Of a DNA stretch of 64,000 nt, positions 45,221 through 56,147 are shown piece after piece; the first letter of the stretch is position 1; the number at the start of each line of letters is the position of its first letter. The stretch is taken from positions 375,889 to 439,888 of the forward strand of contig NZ_FXAO01000005.1 in the NCBI RefSeq assembly GCF_900177645.1. Reading direction: 5' to 3'. Below the pieces are notes generated by a model. The model was not told the DNA's origin and ran no database searches. It saw only the letters and a program-made list of their open reading frames with translations. The translations under genes were made by a program, and so were the position numbers. The stretch comes from Arenibacter troitsensis. Lineage in GTDB: Bacteria > Bacteroidota > Bacteroidia > Flavobacteriales > Flavobacteriaceae.

Positions 45221-48200
45221 ATGAAAAAGATAGCAACAATATTTACCTTAATCCTATTCTCCCAAATGGCACAATCCCAGTCTACCAACGATTCCTATTC
45301 CATTTTATGGCAAAGGGTAGAAAAATTGGAGAACGAGGCCATGACCAAATCTGCATTGGATATAGTAGCCTTGATATCAAAAAAAGCCAAAAAAGAGCAG
45401 AATTCAGTTCAGATAATAAAATCACTTATATACACCTCCAAATACGCACTTAAATTGGAGGAGGATGCCCAATTAAAAATTGTCCGCGATTTTAAACAAG
45501 AAATAGACCAAAGTAAGTTCCCTACCAAAAATATCTTGCAGGGCTATTTGGCAAATATGTACTGGCAATATTTTCAACAAAATAGATATCGATTCTACGA
45601 CCGGACTACAACTGCGGAAAAAGTGGATAGCATTGATTTTAGAACCTGGGACCTTAGCACTATTTTTCATGAAATAAGCGTTCATTTTGATGCTTCATTA
45701 CAAAAGCCTTTGGAGCTACAACAGTTAAAGGTAGATGCCTACAAAGGAATCCTCAATGAACAAAAAGGTTCCGAATTATACCGCCCCTCCCTATTTGATC
45801 TTTTAGCCCATTCCGCATTGGATTTTTATAAAACCAGTGAGAATAGCATTACACGTCCGGCAGATAAATTTGAACTGGACAACCCGGAAATATTATGTGA
45901 GGGAAAACAATTTGTGGAACAGCAAATCAGCACCAAAGACAATACTTCCTTACATTTTAAGGCAATAATACTTTATCAGCAACTCTTGGATTTTCATTTT
46001 CAGGACCCTACGGATGAAGCCTATGTGGAAGTTGATATTGAACGTCTAAAATATATTAAGGAAAATGCAGTATTTGCCAACAAGGACCAACAATACCTGG
46101 AGGTTTTGCAAAATACCGCCGAATCTATCAAACATAATAAAAGTTGGGCTTTGTACCAGTACGAAATTGCCATGTTGTATCGGGAATGGGGCAACAGCTA
46201 CCAACCAAACATCAAGGAGGAACACAGATGGCAACAGAAAGAGGCCATGGCCGTATGTGAATCTGTAATAGATAAGTTTCCCAATAGTAGGGGCGCCGAA
46301 AAATGTAAGGTACTAAAATCCGAGATTTTATCCAAAGAACTACAATTAACGGGGGAAAGGCATATTCCAATTAACCTTCCCACCCGATTACTCGTAAAAT
46401 ATAGAAATCTACATTCACTTCAATTATCGGCCCGTAAGATTTCCCAAAAAGAGATAAAGCAGCTGAACGGCATTTATCCCGAGGAAAAAATATTGGCTTT
46501 TATTAAAAAACTCACAGTAGTAAAGAATTGGGACGCTAAACTTATCAATGAGAATGATTACCAATCCCACAAAATTGAAATTCTATTGCCAGAATTAAGT
46601 AACGGGTCCTACATTATTTTGGCCTCCCCAAGCACCGATTCCGACAACACCTTCGCCTATAGCCCCATCCAAGTCACCAATTTGGCATTGGTAGAGGGGG
46701 ATTCCAGCAAGGAACATAACTTTCAGGTAATTGATCGCAACAATGGAAAACCCATGACCGGAGCTACCCTAAAATTCTCCTATCAACAGAACTACGAAAG
46801 ACCCATCCTGACCAAGACCTTGATTTCCGACAGGAATGGGATTGCAACACTTCCCTTAAGCAGCGAAAGATGGAGCAATGTAGATATCGAGGTCAACACT
46901 AAAGATGAAGTTGCCCATTTTGAAGATTTTTATGTTAATGCCAAATATGACCAAGGGGAGGAGGACAACCTCTATTCCTGTTTTTTATTTACGGATCGCA
47001 GCATCTACAGGCCGGGGCAACCCCTATATTTTAAAGGGTTGGCGATGGTACAAAAAGACGATAAATCCACCGTACTTTCCAAAACTAAAATAACAGTAAG
47101 TCTAATGGATGTCAATCATCAAGAAGTTTCCCAACAGGAATTTAAAACTAACGATTATGGCTCCATTTCTGGCACCTTCATTTTACCCAATAATGGGCTT
47201 ACAGGTAATTATTATTTGAAATTGGATTCTGAAGAAGTTGAAATTAGCGGCAACAGTTATTTTTCCGTAGAAGAATACAAGCGTCCCAAATTTGAAACCT
47301 CATTGGAATCCATTACCGAGACGTATAGGGTCAACGATACCATTTCCGTTAAGGGAAAGGCCATAGCCTATGCCGGAAGCCTTATTACAGACGCCAAGGT
47401 AAGCTATACGGTGAGGCGAGTGGTGTACTACCCTAAATGGTATTATTGGCACCTGCCCTATTTTAATGGGGTCCCACAGGAAATTGCCCATGGCGAAACG
47501 ATTACCGATGCCAATGGCAACTACGAGATTAACTTCAAAGCCATACCAGATCTAAGTATTGCCGAGGAGAATATGCCCACTTTCAATTATGAGGTTACGG
47601 CAGATGTTACGGACCTCAATGGCGAAACCCATAGTGCAACAACCATGGTCAACGTAGGTTATCATGCATTAACGGCCGATATTCAAATTGATGATCCTTT
47701 GAACAAGGAAGACAAAAACCCTAGGATAACCATCTCCACCTACAACCTGAACGGTGAGTTTGTTGCAGCGCAAGGAAGTCTAAAAATGTATAAACTAAAG
47801 GCACCAAACAATGTCCTTAGACCAAGACCCTGGGCAGCTCCGGATTATGATGGCTTTGGAAAAACCAAGTTTAAGGAACTTTTCCCCCATGATGCCTTTG
47901 GCAAGGAAGACAACCCGGCCTTTTGGGATAAAGGGGAGCTGGTATGGGAATCCAGCTTTGACACTGGAAAATCCAAAGAAGTCGACTTGGGCAACGTAAA
48001 AAAATGGTTGTCCGGCAAATATGTCATTGAATTGGAAACAAAGGACAAATTTGGTCAACTAGTAAAGGACATTACGCAAACTACTCTTTACAGTGACAAG
48101 GACAAGAAACCGGCGGATAATCAGCTTTTTCAAATAAAGACCGATAAAAACTCCTATGACATTGGGGACAAAGTGAAACTTATTTTGAGCTCCGCCATGG

Positions 48201-51200
48201 AAGATATTACCGTTTCACTATTCGTTGAAAAGGATCATACAATTATAGCAACCCACCTAATTGCATTGCACCATGACTCAAAGACCATTGAAATTCCGGT
48301 TACCGCTGATGATTTGGGAGGATTTGCCATAAATTACAGCTTCTCTGCATATAATGCCTTTCAATCGGGCAGCCTTTCCATAGCTGTCCCCTACCCGAGT
48401 TCCAAGTTAAAAATTGAAACTATTACCTTTCGGGATAAGTTACAGCCCGGAAAAGAAGAAACCTGGTCCTTTAATATTAAAGGTCCCACAGGTGATAAGA
48501 TTACTGCCGAACTGCTGGCAAGTATGTACGATGCCTCGTTGGATGCCTTTAAGGGACATCACTGGAATTTCTCCTCTAACTTCAAAGGTCATTACTACTC
48601 CAACAGACAACTCAATGCATACAAAAGTTATGGTATCACCTCCTTTAATACCTATTTAAACTTTGGTGACAGGGTTACCTATGACGCCCAATATTATGAT
48701 TCCTTTGATTGGTTCGGTTTCCATTTTGGGTATGGCTATGCCCTACGCAACAGAATGTTGATGAAGAGCAGCGCACTTGGTGAAGATAGGGCAGAATTTG
48801 CCGATAATGAATCCTTGGCGGAAACAGTTATTACTGGCAGTGCTGTACCGGCCCCAGAAAACAATGGGAATAACAACACAGTTGCCCCTAAAGGGAATGA
48901 TGGTAAAAGTGGCTTTGACGACATCCAAATCAGGAAAAACCTTCAAGAAACTGCCTTTTTCTTCCCGCAGCTCCTAACCGATAAGGACGGAAATGTTTCC
49001 TTTACTTTCACTACCCCAGAGGCCTTGACCAAATGGAAGCTACAGTTACTGGCTCATACCAAAACTATGGAAAGCGCCACCTCCACTTTGGAAACCGTTA
49101 CTCAAAAGGAATTGATGGTTACCCCAAATGCACCCCGTTTCTTGCGGGAGGGAGATAAAATTACGATTAGCACCAAAATAGCGAATCTAACCAATAAATT
49201 GCTCAGTGGGAATGCCAAGTTGGAATTGCTAGACGCCTTTAGTGGAAGGGATATAACCCAAGAATTATTGATCACCGGCCTGGATTCCAAATCTGTTTTG
49301 GGCGAAAATGCTTTTACGGTAGATGCCAAGGGAAATACCCAAGTATCATGGAACCTGAAAATTCCTGAAGGATTAGGAGCTGTACAGTACAAGGTAATGG
49401 CCAAGGCGGGTAATTTTAGCGATGGCGAACAAAATGTACTTCCCGTACTCTCTAACCGAATGCTGGTTACCGAAACCCTACCAATGTGGGTACGGAGCAA
49501 TGAAACCAAGACCTTTGGCTTGGACAAGTTGAAGAATACCACTTCCCCTACCCTAAAACATCATCAACTTAGCCTGGAGATAACTTCCAACCCGGCATGG
49601 TATGCCGTTCAGGCCCTGCCTTACCTTATGGAATATCCTTATGACTGTAACGAGCAAATATTTTCTAGATATTACGCCAATACTTTGGGAGGGTATATTG
49701 CCAATTCCAACCCAAGAATACAACAGGTATTTGACCAATGGGCAAATTCTGATGCCTTATTGAGCAATCTTGAGAAAAATGAAGAATTAAAATCGATTTT
49801 AATTCAGGAAACGCCTTGGTTGCGGGATGCCCAATCCGAAACCGAACAAAAGAAACGCATAGCACTGCTCTTCGATCTTAACAAATTAAAAAATGATCAA
49901 GAGAATGCTTTTAATAAACTTGCACTAAACCAAATGTCGTCCGGGGCTTGGGCCTGGTTTAAGGGAGGCCCCGAAAACCGATTTATTACCCAACATATTG
50001 TAACTGGCCTAGGGCACCTTAATAAATTAACCGCTACAACAAGAAGTGAGGAAGACTACAGGGCTGGAAGGAACAACAAGCTCCAAGAACAACAAGTAAT
50101 AAAAAATGCGGTTGACTATTTGGACGATGAATTTGTGAAAGAATACGAGCAAATGAAAAAATACGCCACCGACCTTAACGATGACCATTTGAGCCATACC
50201 CAAATACATTATCTATACATGCGCAGTTATTATCCAGAAATAAAGGTCTCCAAAAAAGTTACCGAAATCATGGATTACTACACCCGCCAAGCACAAAAAT
50301 ATTGGGTAAAAAAAGATCTCTATTCAAAAGGTCTGCTTTCCTTAATTCTTTATAGAAATGGAAGCACGGCTACCGCCAATAAGATAATAAAGTCCTTGGA
50401 GGAAAATAGTATTTTGAGTGATGAATTGGGAATGTACTGGAAGGAAAATAATAGTTCCTGGCATTGGTACCAAGCTCCAATTGAGACACAATCCCTACTA
50501 ATAGAAGCCTTTTCCGAAATTAAGGATGATATCAGAACAGTAGACAATCTCAAAATTTGGTTGCTGAAGAACAAACAGACCAACCAATGGAAAACTACCA
50601 AAGCCACTACAGATGCAGTTTACGCCCTTCTTTTAAGGGGAAGTGAATGGTTGTCTGTAACCCAAGCCGTAGAAGTATTGATTGGAGGTGACAAAATTGA
50701 ACCCGCCAAACTCGAAAATGTACAAGTGGAAGCGGGAACCGGATATTACAAAACCTCTTGGAACAAAAACGAAATAAGCCCAAAAATGGCAGAGGTACAG
50801 CTTAGCAATAAAGGGGATGGTATTGCCTGGGGAGCTATGTACTGGCAATACTTTGAAGATTTGGACAAAATAACCCCTGCCAATACGCCTTTAAAATTAA
50901 AAAAGAAAGTCTTCTTAAAAAAGAACACGAATACCGGAGAGGTATTGTCAGAAATAAATGACAACACACCTTTACATGTGGGCGATCTAGTTCGTATAAG
51001 AATTGAATTAAGGGTAGATAGACCCATGGAATTTGTTCATATGAAAGATATGCGGGCCGCCGGGATGGAACCCATCAATGTCCTGTCTACCTATAAATGG
51101 CAAGATGGCCTGGGGTATTATGAAAGCACCAAAGATGCCAGTACCAATTTCTTTTTCGACTACTTATCCAAAGGTGTATATGTGTTTGAATATGACTTAA

Positions 51201-51307
51201 GGGTCAACAATGCTGGGGATTTCAGCAACGGAATTACCACCATTCAGAGTATGTACGCCCCCGAATTCAGTAGTCATAGCGAAGGAGTGAGAATTATTAT
51301 TGAATAA
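45221..51307 (+). CDS. Alpha-2-macroglobulin family protein with thioester motif
   Basis: This 2,028-residue exported protein starts with a signal peptide (MKKIATIFTLILFSQMAQSQ). A helical or unassigned region (about 20-390) precedes the macroglobulin domains; MG2 is marked by FTDRSIYRPGQPLYFKG (about 588) and the A2M region by ETAFFFPQLLTDKDGNVSF (about 1240). The thioester Cys-x-Glu-Gln is present as YPYDCNEQIF (Cys about 1476), followed by the alpha-helical thioester domain and a C-terminal receptor-binding-like domain. It can be expected to trap proteases in the periplasm or on the surface. The usual partner PbpC is not nearby. It is the longest gene in the window and appears intact. Confidence 0.95.
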   Translation: MKKIATIFTLILFSQMAQSQSTNDSYSILWQRVEKLENEAMTKSALDIVALISKKAKKEQNSVQIIKSLIYTSKYALKLEEDAQLKIVRDFKQEIDQSKFPTKNILQGYLANMYWQYFQQNRYRFYDRTTTAEKVDSIDFRTWDLSTIFHEISVHFDASLQKPLELQQLKVDAYKGILNEQKGSELYRPSLFDLLAHSALDFYKTSENSITRPADKFELDNPEILCEGKQFVEQQISTKDNTSLHFKAIILYQQLLDFHFQDPTDEAYVEVDIERLKYIKENAVFANKDQQYLEVLQNTAESIKHNKSWALYQYEIAMLYREWGNSYQPNIKEEHRWQQKEAMAVCESVIDKFPNSRGAEKCKVLKSEILSKELQLTGERHIPINLPTRLLVKYRNLHSLQLSARKISQKEIKQLNGIYPEEKILAFIKKLTVVKNWDAKLINENDYQSHKIEILLPELSNGSYIILASPSTDSDNTFAYSPIQVTNLALVEGDSSKEHNFQVIDRNNGKPMTGATLKFSYQQNYERPILTKTLISDRNGIATLPLSSERWSNVDIEVNTKDEVAHFEDFYVNAKYDQGEEDNLYSCFLFTDRSIYRPGQPLYFKGLAMVQKDDKSTVLSKTKITVSLMDVNHQEVSQQEFKTNDYGSISGTFILPNNGLTGNYYLKLDSEEVEISGNSYFSVEEYKRPKFETSLESITETYRVNDTISVKGKAIAYAGSLITDAKVSYTVRRVVYYPKWYYWHLPYFNGVPQEIAHGETITDANGNYEINFKAIPDLSIAEENMPTFNYEVTADVTDLNGETHSATTMVNVGYHALTADIQIDDPLNKEDKNPRITISTYNLNGEFVAAQGSLKMYKLKAPNNVLRPRPWAAPDYDGFGKTKFKELFPHDAFGKEDNPAFWDKGELVWESSFDTGKSKEVDLGNVKKWLSGKYVIELETKDKFGQLVKDITQTTLYSDKDKKPADNQLFQIKTDKNSYDIGDKVKLILSSAMEDITVSLFVEKDHTIIATHLIALHHDSKTIEIPVTADDLGGFAINYSFSAYNAFQSGSLSIAVPYPSSKLKIETITFRDKLQPGKEETWSFNIKGPTGDKITAELLASMYDASLDAFKGHHWNFSSNFKGHYYSNRQLNAYKSYGITSFNTYLNFGDRVTYDAQYYDSFDWFGFHFGYGYALRNRMLMKSSALGEDRAEFADNESLAETVITGSAVPAPENNGNNNTVAPKGNDGKSGFDDIQIRKNLQETAFFFPQLLTDKDGNVSFTFTTPEALTKWKLQLLAHTKTMESATSTLETVTQKELMVTPNAPRFLREGDKITISTKIANLTNKLLSGNAKLELLDAFSGRDITQELLITGLDSKSVLGENAFTVDAKGNTQVSWNLKIPEGLGAVQYKVMAKAGNFSDGEQNVLPVLSNRMLVTETLPMWVRSNETKTFGLDKLKNTTSPTLKHHQLSLEITSNPAWYAVQALPYLMEYPYDCNEQIFSRYYANTLGGYIANSNPRIQQVFDQWANSDALLSNLEKNEELKSILIQETPWLRDAQSETEQKKRIALLFDLNKLKNDQENAFNKLALNQMSSGAWAWFKGGPENRFITQHIVTGLGHLNKLTATTRSEEDYRAGRNNKLQEQQVIKNAVDYLDDEFVKEYEQMKKYATDLNDDHLSHTQIHYLYMRSYYPEIKVSKKVTEIMDYYTRQAQKYWVKKDLYSKGLLSLILYRNGSTATANKIIKSLEENSILSDELGMYWKENNSSWHWYQAPIETQSLLIEAFSEIKDDIRTVDNLKIWLLKNKQTNQWKTTKATTDAVYALLLRGSEWLSVTQAVEVLIGGDKIEPAKLENVQVEAGTGYYKTSWNKNEISPKMAEVQLSNKGDGIAWGAMYWQYFEDLDKITPANTPLKLKKKVFLKKNTNTGEVLSEINDNTPLHVGDLVRIRIELRVDRPMEFVHMKDMRAAGMEPINVLSTYKWQDGLGYYESTKDASTNFFFDYLSKGVYVFEYDLRVNNAGDFSNGITTIQSMYAPEFSSHSEGVRIIIE

Positions 51308-51385
51308 CAAAAAAATATAATATTGTTAAAAAGGTATTGCTTTTTTTCATAAATTCATAAATAACTAACATAAAATCAAAGAATT

Positions 51386-51760
51386 ATGAACTCTACCTTT
51401 TTTATCGCCTTGCGCTTTGTTTTTGGAATTTTTCTGATCGTCTTCGGGGCGAATAAATTTTTGCATTTTATGCCGGCAGGGCAAATGTCCGAAGCCGCAA
51501 TGAACTATTTTTCAGCCTTAATGAGTACCAATACCCTATATGTAGTGGCCATAGTGGAAATTCTTTCCGGACTTTCCTTATTGATCAATAAATTTGGTGC
51601 GTTAATGATGATTATACTGATGACCGTCTCTGTGAATGCGTTATTGTTCAATGCATTTTTGGAACCAGGATCCATTGGCCTGACTTTGGTATTGCTTATT
51701 CTCAATATAGTAATGCTGTACGCTTACAAAGAAAGATATAAGGATATACTTAGACCATAA
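51386..51760 (+). CDS. DoxX-like small membrane protein
   Basis: This 124-residue protein has four predicted membrane helices. The DoxX pattern is visible in LRFVFGIFLIVFGANKFLHF and VEILSGLSLLINKFGALMM. Family members are of poorly defined function, often linked to quinone or thiol redox. It follows the A2M gene by 78 bases and may be cotranscribed. Confidence 0.85.
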   Translation: MNSTFFIALRFVFGIFLIVFGANKFLHFMPAGQMSEAAMNYFSALMSTNTLYVVAIVEILSGLSLLINKFGALMMIILMTVSVNALLFNAFLEPGSIGLTLVLLILNIVMLYAYKERYKDILRP

Positions 51761-51785
51761 ACCATAGTAAATATATCCTATAAAT

Positions 51786-51818
51786 AAGAATCGGGACCCA
51801 AAATGGGTCCCGATTCTT
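51786..51818. terminator. Bidirectional terminator
   Basis: AAGAATCGGGACCC and GGGTCCCGATTCTT form a perfect 14-bp stem with a 5-base loop, between the DoxX gene (+) and the convergent DUF4136 gene (-). Confidence 0.92.
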
Positions 51819-51858
51819 ATTATAACATTTTAGTTATATGCCAACTAAAATATTTGGC

Positions 51859-52386
51859 TTACTTTCTACTTTTTGGTGGGTATTTTTCAAGAGTTTTAAT
51901 TACCAATGCCTGTATTTTATCCTCCCTTTCACTTGGAGAACTGTTTTCCCTTATACTACTTACTGCTATTGCCTGCCAAAAAAGTTCGTCCTTTTGACTG
52001 TCTATAAAATCGAATTGAATCTCCCGTTCCACATTGGCTGCCCCCACAGGAATGCCAATGGACATTCCACCACCAACATTTCTCCCCGTACCTCCTATCC
52101 CTACCCCTACGGTATTGTTTCTAGGCGCTTGAAAGGAGCTGCTCAAAATATTAATTAAAAACTCAGGCTCTTCGGACAACAAAAAACCCTTAGCCCACAT
52201 AGTGGAATCTATGGCCCTAAGTAATCGTTTGGTATCCAATTCACTTAAACCGGTATCCATGCCCGAATAGTAGTTATAGGTGGTATATTTGGAATAATCA
52301 GTGTCCCTATCATAGTCATAATTTACGCGAATGGCACTACACGAAGCTAAAAAGAGCAAGAGCAATAACGGGATTATACTTTTCAT
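51859..52386 (-). CDS. DUF4136 lipoprotein
   Basis: This 175-residue protein has a lipoprotein signal with lipobox LASC (Cys at 16), then the DUF4136 pattern YDYDRDTDYSKYTTYNYY and TKRLLRAIDSTMWAKGF. A Gly-rich segment (VGVGIGGTGRNVGGGM) precedes IQFDFIDSQKDELFWQAIA. It is probably anchored in the outer membrane. Function unknown. Confidence 0.92.
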   Translation of the reverse strand: MKSIIPLLLLLFLASCSAIRVNYDYDRDTDYSKYTTYNYYSGMDTGLSELDTKRLLRAIDSTMWAKGFLLSEEPEFLINILSSSFQAPRNNTVGVGIGGTGRNVGGGMSIGIPVGAANVEREIQFDFIDSQKDELFWQAIAVSSIRENSSPSEREDKIQALVIKTLEKYPPKSRK

Positions 52387-52558
52387 TATTCCAATTTTTA
52401 GAAGAGCCTGCTTAAGAAATAGTGATCATAACTTCCTAAATAGACTCTAAAATAGTGAAAATTATTATTGTCGTTTTTTATGAGGGCAAGTATTCGTTAA
52501 AACGCAGGGCATTAGGAGTATTAAAAATTTGGATGTTCATATTCGTTAAAAAATGGAC

Positions 52559-53560
52559 TTATTTATTCAACATGACCCACAGTCTGTCCTTAAGTTCAAC
52601 AAGCCCAATCTGTGCTACGGAGGAGATAAACATATAAGGCACATCCTTAAAGTCTTTATCCAATTCAATTCGCATTTCTGCCATCAGCTCCTCGTCCAAC
52701 ATATCTGCTTTGGAGATAGCGATCAAGCGGTCCTTGTCCAAAAGCTCCGGATTATATCTGCGAAGCTCGTCCAACAGAATTTCATATTCCTTGGAAATGT
52801 CCTTGCTGTCTGCGGGAATCAAGAACAACAAGGTGGAATTACGCTCAATATGCCTTAAAAAATAATGTCCAAGACCCTTTCCTTCGGCCGCCCCTTCTAT
52901 GATACCGGGAATATCCGCAATAACAAAACTTTTAAAATCCCTGTACTCCACAATCCCCAAATTAGGTTTTAGGGTCGTAAATTCGTAATCCGCAATCTTG
53001 GGTTGTGCAGAGGTTAGAACGGATAAAAGGGTAGATTTACCAGCGTTTGGGAAACCAACCAGGCCTACATCCGCCAATACTTTCAACTCCAAAATAAGGT
53101 CTAATTCCTGACCACTTTTACCGGGCTGGGCGTATCTTGGCGTTTGGTTGGTAGCCGTTCTAAAATGCCAGTTACCGCGACCTCCCATGCCTCCTTCCAA
53201 AAGTATTTTTTCTTCCTGATCCTCGGTAATCTCCATTAGAACTTCTAGGGTCTCAGCGTCTTTGATAACGGTCCCTAAGGGCACCTCCAGATAAACATCC
53301 TGTCCGTCTGCCCCACTACTGCGGTTCTTACTGCCATGCTCTCCGTGACCGGCCCTAAAGGTTCTGGTAAACTTAAAGCCCAAAAGGGTCCATAAATTCT
53401 TATTGCCACGGACAATTACGTGTCCGCCACGACCTCCATCACCACCATCTGGTCCACCTTTGGTAATAAACTTTTCCCTATGCAAATGCACGGAACCTTT
53501 TCCTCCGTTACCGGATTCCAAGTGCACTTTTACATAATCCACAAAATTTCCTTCCGTCAT
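52559..53560 (-). CDS. obg: Obg family GTPase
   Basis: This 333-residue GTPase has the Gly-rich Obg fold (about 1-160, [19 protein letters not shown]) and a G domain with [11 protein letters not shown] (G1), [16 protein letters not shown] (G3) and ISKADML (G4). The C-terminal OCT domain of Bacillus Obg is absent, as is common in Bacteroidota. It acts in ribosome assembly and growth control. It follows hpt-adk by 158 bases on the same strand; this order is common in the group. Confidence 0.96.
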   Translation of the reverse strand: MTEGNFVDYVKVHLESGNGGKGSVHLHREKFITKGGPDGGDGGRGGHVIVRGNKNLWTLLGFKFTRTFRAGHGEHGSKNRSSGADGQDVYLEVPLGTVIKDAETLEVLMEITEDQEEKILLEGGMGGRGNWHFRTATNQTPRYAQPGKSGQELDLILELKVLADVGLVGFPNAGKSTLLSVLTSAQPKIADYEFTTLKPNLGIVEYRDFKSFVIADIPGIIEGAAEGKGLGHYFLRHIERNSTLLFLIPADSKDISKEYEILLDELRRYNPELLDKDRLIAISKADMLDEELMAEMRIELDKDFKDVPYMFISSVAQIGLVELKDRLWVMLNK

Positions 53561-53718
53561 TGTTTTAGTTTATTGTTCCAGATCCCAATAAGCAGGACCA
53601 CAAATTTTTATAGTCCCACTTTAAACCTAGAAATTATGAGTGGCCAATCCTAAGGACCACTGAGGAGCATTTAAAGCCAGTTCCTCTTAACCATGAGCAT
53701 CTACAATGCACCCAGATC

Positions 53719-54834
53719 TTAGACTGCCTGCAACTCCTCTATTACCTTTGCCAAGCGGCTTGTAATATCTTCTATGGAACCAATTCCATTGACACTGTGA
53801 AATTTCCCCTGATCATCATAGTAATCCTTTAAGGGAGCTGTTTTTTCATTGTATTCATCAAAACGGTTACGGATCATTTTTTCGTCCTGGTCGTCACTTC
53901 TGCCACTAACCTTACCTCGTTCCAATAATCTTTGTATCAATACTTCATCATTGGCTTCCAAGGCAATGGTAGCATCGATTCTCATTTCCTTACTTACCAG
54001 AAAATCATCCAATGCTTTGGCCTGTGCCGTTGTTCTGGGGAAACCATCAAAGATAAATCCACTGGCATCGGGGTTTTTCTCTACCTCATCCTGTAACATT
54101 TTAATGGTAACCTCATCCGGCACCAATTCACCTTTGTCTATATACGACTTAGCCAGTGTTCCCAGTTCGGTACCATTCTTAATATTATAACGAAAGACAT
54201 CCCCCGTGGAAATATGTTTTAAATTATATCTTTCCTTTAAAAATGAAGCCTGCGTGCCCTTTCCTGCACCAGGTTTTCCAAACAAAACTAGGTTTATCAT
54301 GTGCTTTTGGTTTAGTTGATATACTGCTCTTAAATTTCGTCCCAATTCATTATAATCCAATCCATAACCCACTATAAACTTATCCTCGATTTTCATGCCG
54401 AAATAGTCTATATCATACTCTCCATTATACACTTCGGATTTGTAGAACAAGGTGGCGATTTTAAATTCCTTTACCTTGGTATTGGAAAATAGGTCTATTA
54501 GTTTTTTAACGGTCCTACCTGTATCAATAATATCTTCTAGGATAATCACACTTCTGCCCTCAATATTTTCCGGAACATCCAATAACGATTCCACAATTCC
54601 CGTAGAAGTAAGCCCTTGATAGGAGCTTAATCGAACAAAGGAAACCTCACAGGGGTGTGGATAGGCTTTTAGAAAATCGGAAACGAACATAAATGCGCCG
54701 TTAAGGACACCCACAAAAATGGGGGTTTCCTTCTTGTAATCCACAGCGACCTGGTCCGCAATCTTTTTTATCGCGGCCATAATCTCGCCTTCACTTATAA
54801 AAGGCTTAAAATATTTGTCGTGTAGCTTAATCAA
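53719..54834 (-). CDS. Fusion of hypoxanthine phosphoribosyltransferase and adenylate kinase
   Basis: Residues 1-175 are a purine phosphoribosyltransferase: IFVGVLNGAFMFVSDFL, the PRPP loop VIILEDIIDTGRTVKKL, and FIVGYGLDYNELGRNL. From residue 179 (MINLVLFGKPGAGKGTQ) comes a short-type adenylate kinase with STGDVFRYNI, DGFPRTTAQAK and ERGKVSGRSDDQDE, with a small lid. The two read through in one frame without stop. The start is TTG, as no ATG is available upstream; an internal ATG at 54300 could start adenylate kinase alone. The fusion would salvage hypoxanthine and interconvert AMP, ADP and ATP. purK lies divergently upstream. Confidence 0.94.
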   Translation of the reverse strand: MIKLHDKYFKPFISEGEIMAAIKKIADQVAVDYKKETPIFVGVLNGAFMFVSDFLKAYPHPCEVSFVRLSSYQGLTSTGIVESLLDVPENIEGRSVIILEDIIDTGRTVKKLIDLFSNTKVKEFKIATLFYKSEVYNGEYDIDYFGMKIEDKFIVGYGLDYNELGRNLRAVYQLNQKHMINLVLFGKPGAGKGTQASFLKERYNLKHISTGDVFRYNIKNGTELGTLAKSYIDKGELVPDEVTIKMLQDEVEKNPDASGFIFDGFPRTTAQAKALDDFLVSKEMRIDATIALEANDEVLIQRLLERGKVSGRSDDQDEKMIRNRFDEYNEKTAPLKDYYDDQGKFHSVNGIGSIEDITSRLAKVIEELQAV

Positions 54835-54978
54835 GACTAATGTTTTTATAATAAATTCAAGATGCCAAATATAGCACTTTGATTTCTCTTTTTTAAAGGT
54901 CCAGGCCTAGTTTCTAAGATTTAGCTGTATTTTTGTTCCTAATATACAATCTACTTTAATACAAGCGAATCATTTCCA

Positions 54979-56133
54979 ATGAACTATTTTTCTTCTGAAT
55001 TTAAATTAGGAATACTAGGCGGCGGTCAATTAGGTAAAATGCTTTTGTACGAAACAAGAAAATTCGATATCCATACCAAGGTATTGGACCCTGCGGACGA
55101 AGCTCCTTCCAGAATAGCCTGCAATGAATTTTTTAAGGGCGATTTAATGAATTTTGATGCGGTCTATGCGTTCGGTAAAAAAGTAGACGTGCTTACCATA
55201 GAAATCGAGAACGTAAACCTTGATGCCTTGGAAAAATTAGAGGACGAAGGATTGAAGGTATTTCCACCCACTAGAGCATTGCGCATTATTCAGAACAAGG
55301 CAAAACAAAAATTGTTTTATGTGGACAATAATATACCCACTGCAGATTTTCAGCGTTTCGCTTATAAAAGTGAGATTGAAGACAGTGTTGCCAATGGCGG
55401 ATTAAAATTCCCTTTTATTTGGAAAGCCACACAATTCGGATATGACGGCCAAGGGGTCAAGGTAGTCCGCAAACTGGAAGATCTGAACGGTCTGCCCGCT
55501 GGCGAATGTATTACCGAAGAAATGATAAATTTCAAAAATGAACTGGCGGTGATCGTAGCACGGAGTGCCAGTGGGGAAGTAAAAACCTATCCCGTAGTGG
55601 AAATGGAGTTCCACCCTGAGGCCAATCAGGTGGAATATGTTATTTGTCCTGCACGCATAGACGCCAAAATAGCGGAAAAAGCCCAGGAAATAGCATTACA
55701 ACTCTCCAATAAAATTAAGCATGTTGGACTTTTGGCCGTGGAAATGTTCCAGACCCAGGACGATAGAATTCTGGTAAACGAGGTGGCCCCAAGACCACAT
55801 AACAGTGGACATTACAGTATTGAAGCAAGTTATACCAACCAATTTGAACAACACATACGTGCCATTCTAGACCTTCCGTTGGGAAACACCGCCAGTAAAG
55901 TAGCTGGCATTATGGTGAATTTGGTAGGTGCAGAAGGCCATACCGGCAACGTGGTCTATAAAAATATTGAAGACATATTGAGCATGGATGGCGTTACACC
56001 ACATATATACGGTAAAAAACAGACCAGGCCTTTCAGAAAAATGGGGCATGTCACCATTGTGAACAACGACATTAAAGAGGCCAGGAGAATAGCCGAACAA
56101 GTTAAGAATACCATAAAAGTAATTAGCGAATAA
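54979..56133 (+). CDS. purK: N5-carboxyaminoimidazole ribonucleotide synthase
   Basis: This 384-residue ATP-grasp enzyme carboxylates AIR to N5-CAIR with ATP and bicarbonate. It has LGILGGGQLGKMLLYE at the N-terminus, FIWKATQFGYDGQGVKV, the ATP-grasp EEMINFKNELAVIVARS and VNEVAPRPHNSGHYSIEA. It is followed by purE after 14 bases, so the two catalyse successive steps from one operon. Confidence 0.98.
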   Translation: MNYFSSEFKLGILGGGQLGKMLLYETRKFDIHTKVLDPADEAPSRIACNEFFKGDLMNFDAVYAFGKKVDVLTIEIENVNLDALEKLEDEGLKVFPPTRALRIIQNKAKQKLFYVDNNIPTADFQRFAYKSEIEDSVANGGLKFPFIWKATQFGYDGQGVKVVRKLEDLNGLPAGECITEEMINFKNELAVIVARSASGEVKTYPVVEMEFHPEANQVEYVICPARIDAKIAEKAQEIALQLSNKIKHVGLLAVEMFQTQDDRILVNEVAPRPHNSGHYSIEASYTNQFEQHIRAILDLPLGNTASKVAGIMVNLVGAEGHTGNVVYKNIEDILSMDGVTPHIYGKKQTRPFRKMGHVTIVNNDIKEARRIAEQVKNTIKVISE

Positions 56134-56147
56134 AAATTTTCAATGAT

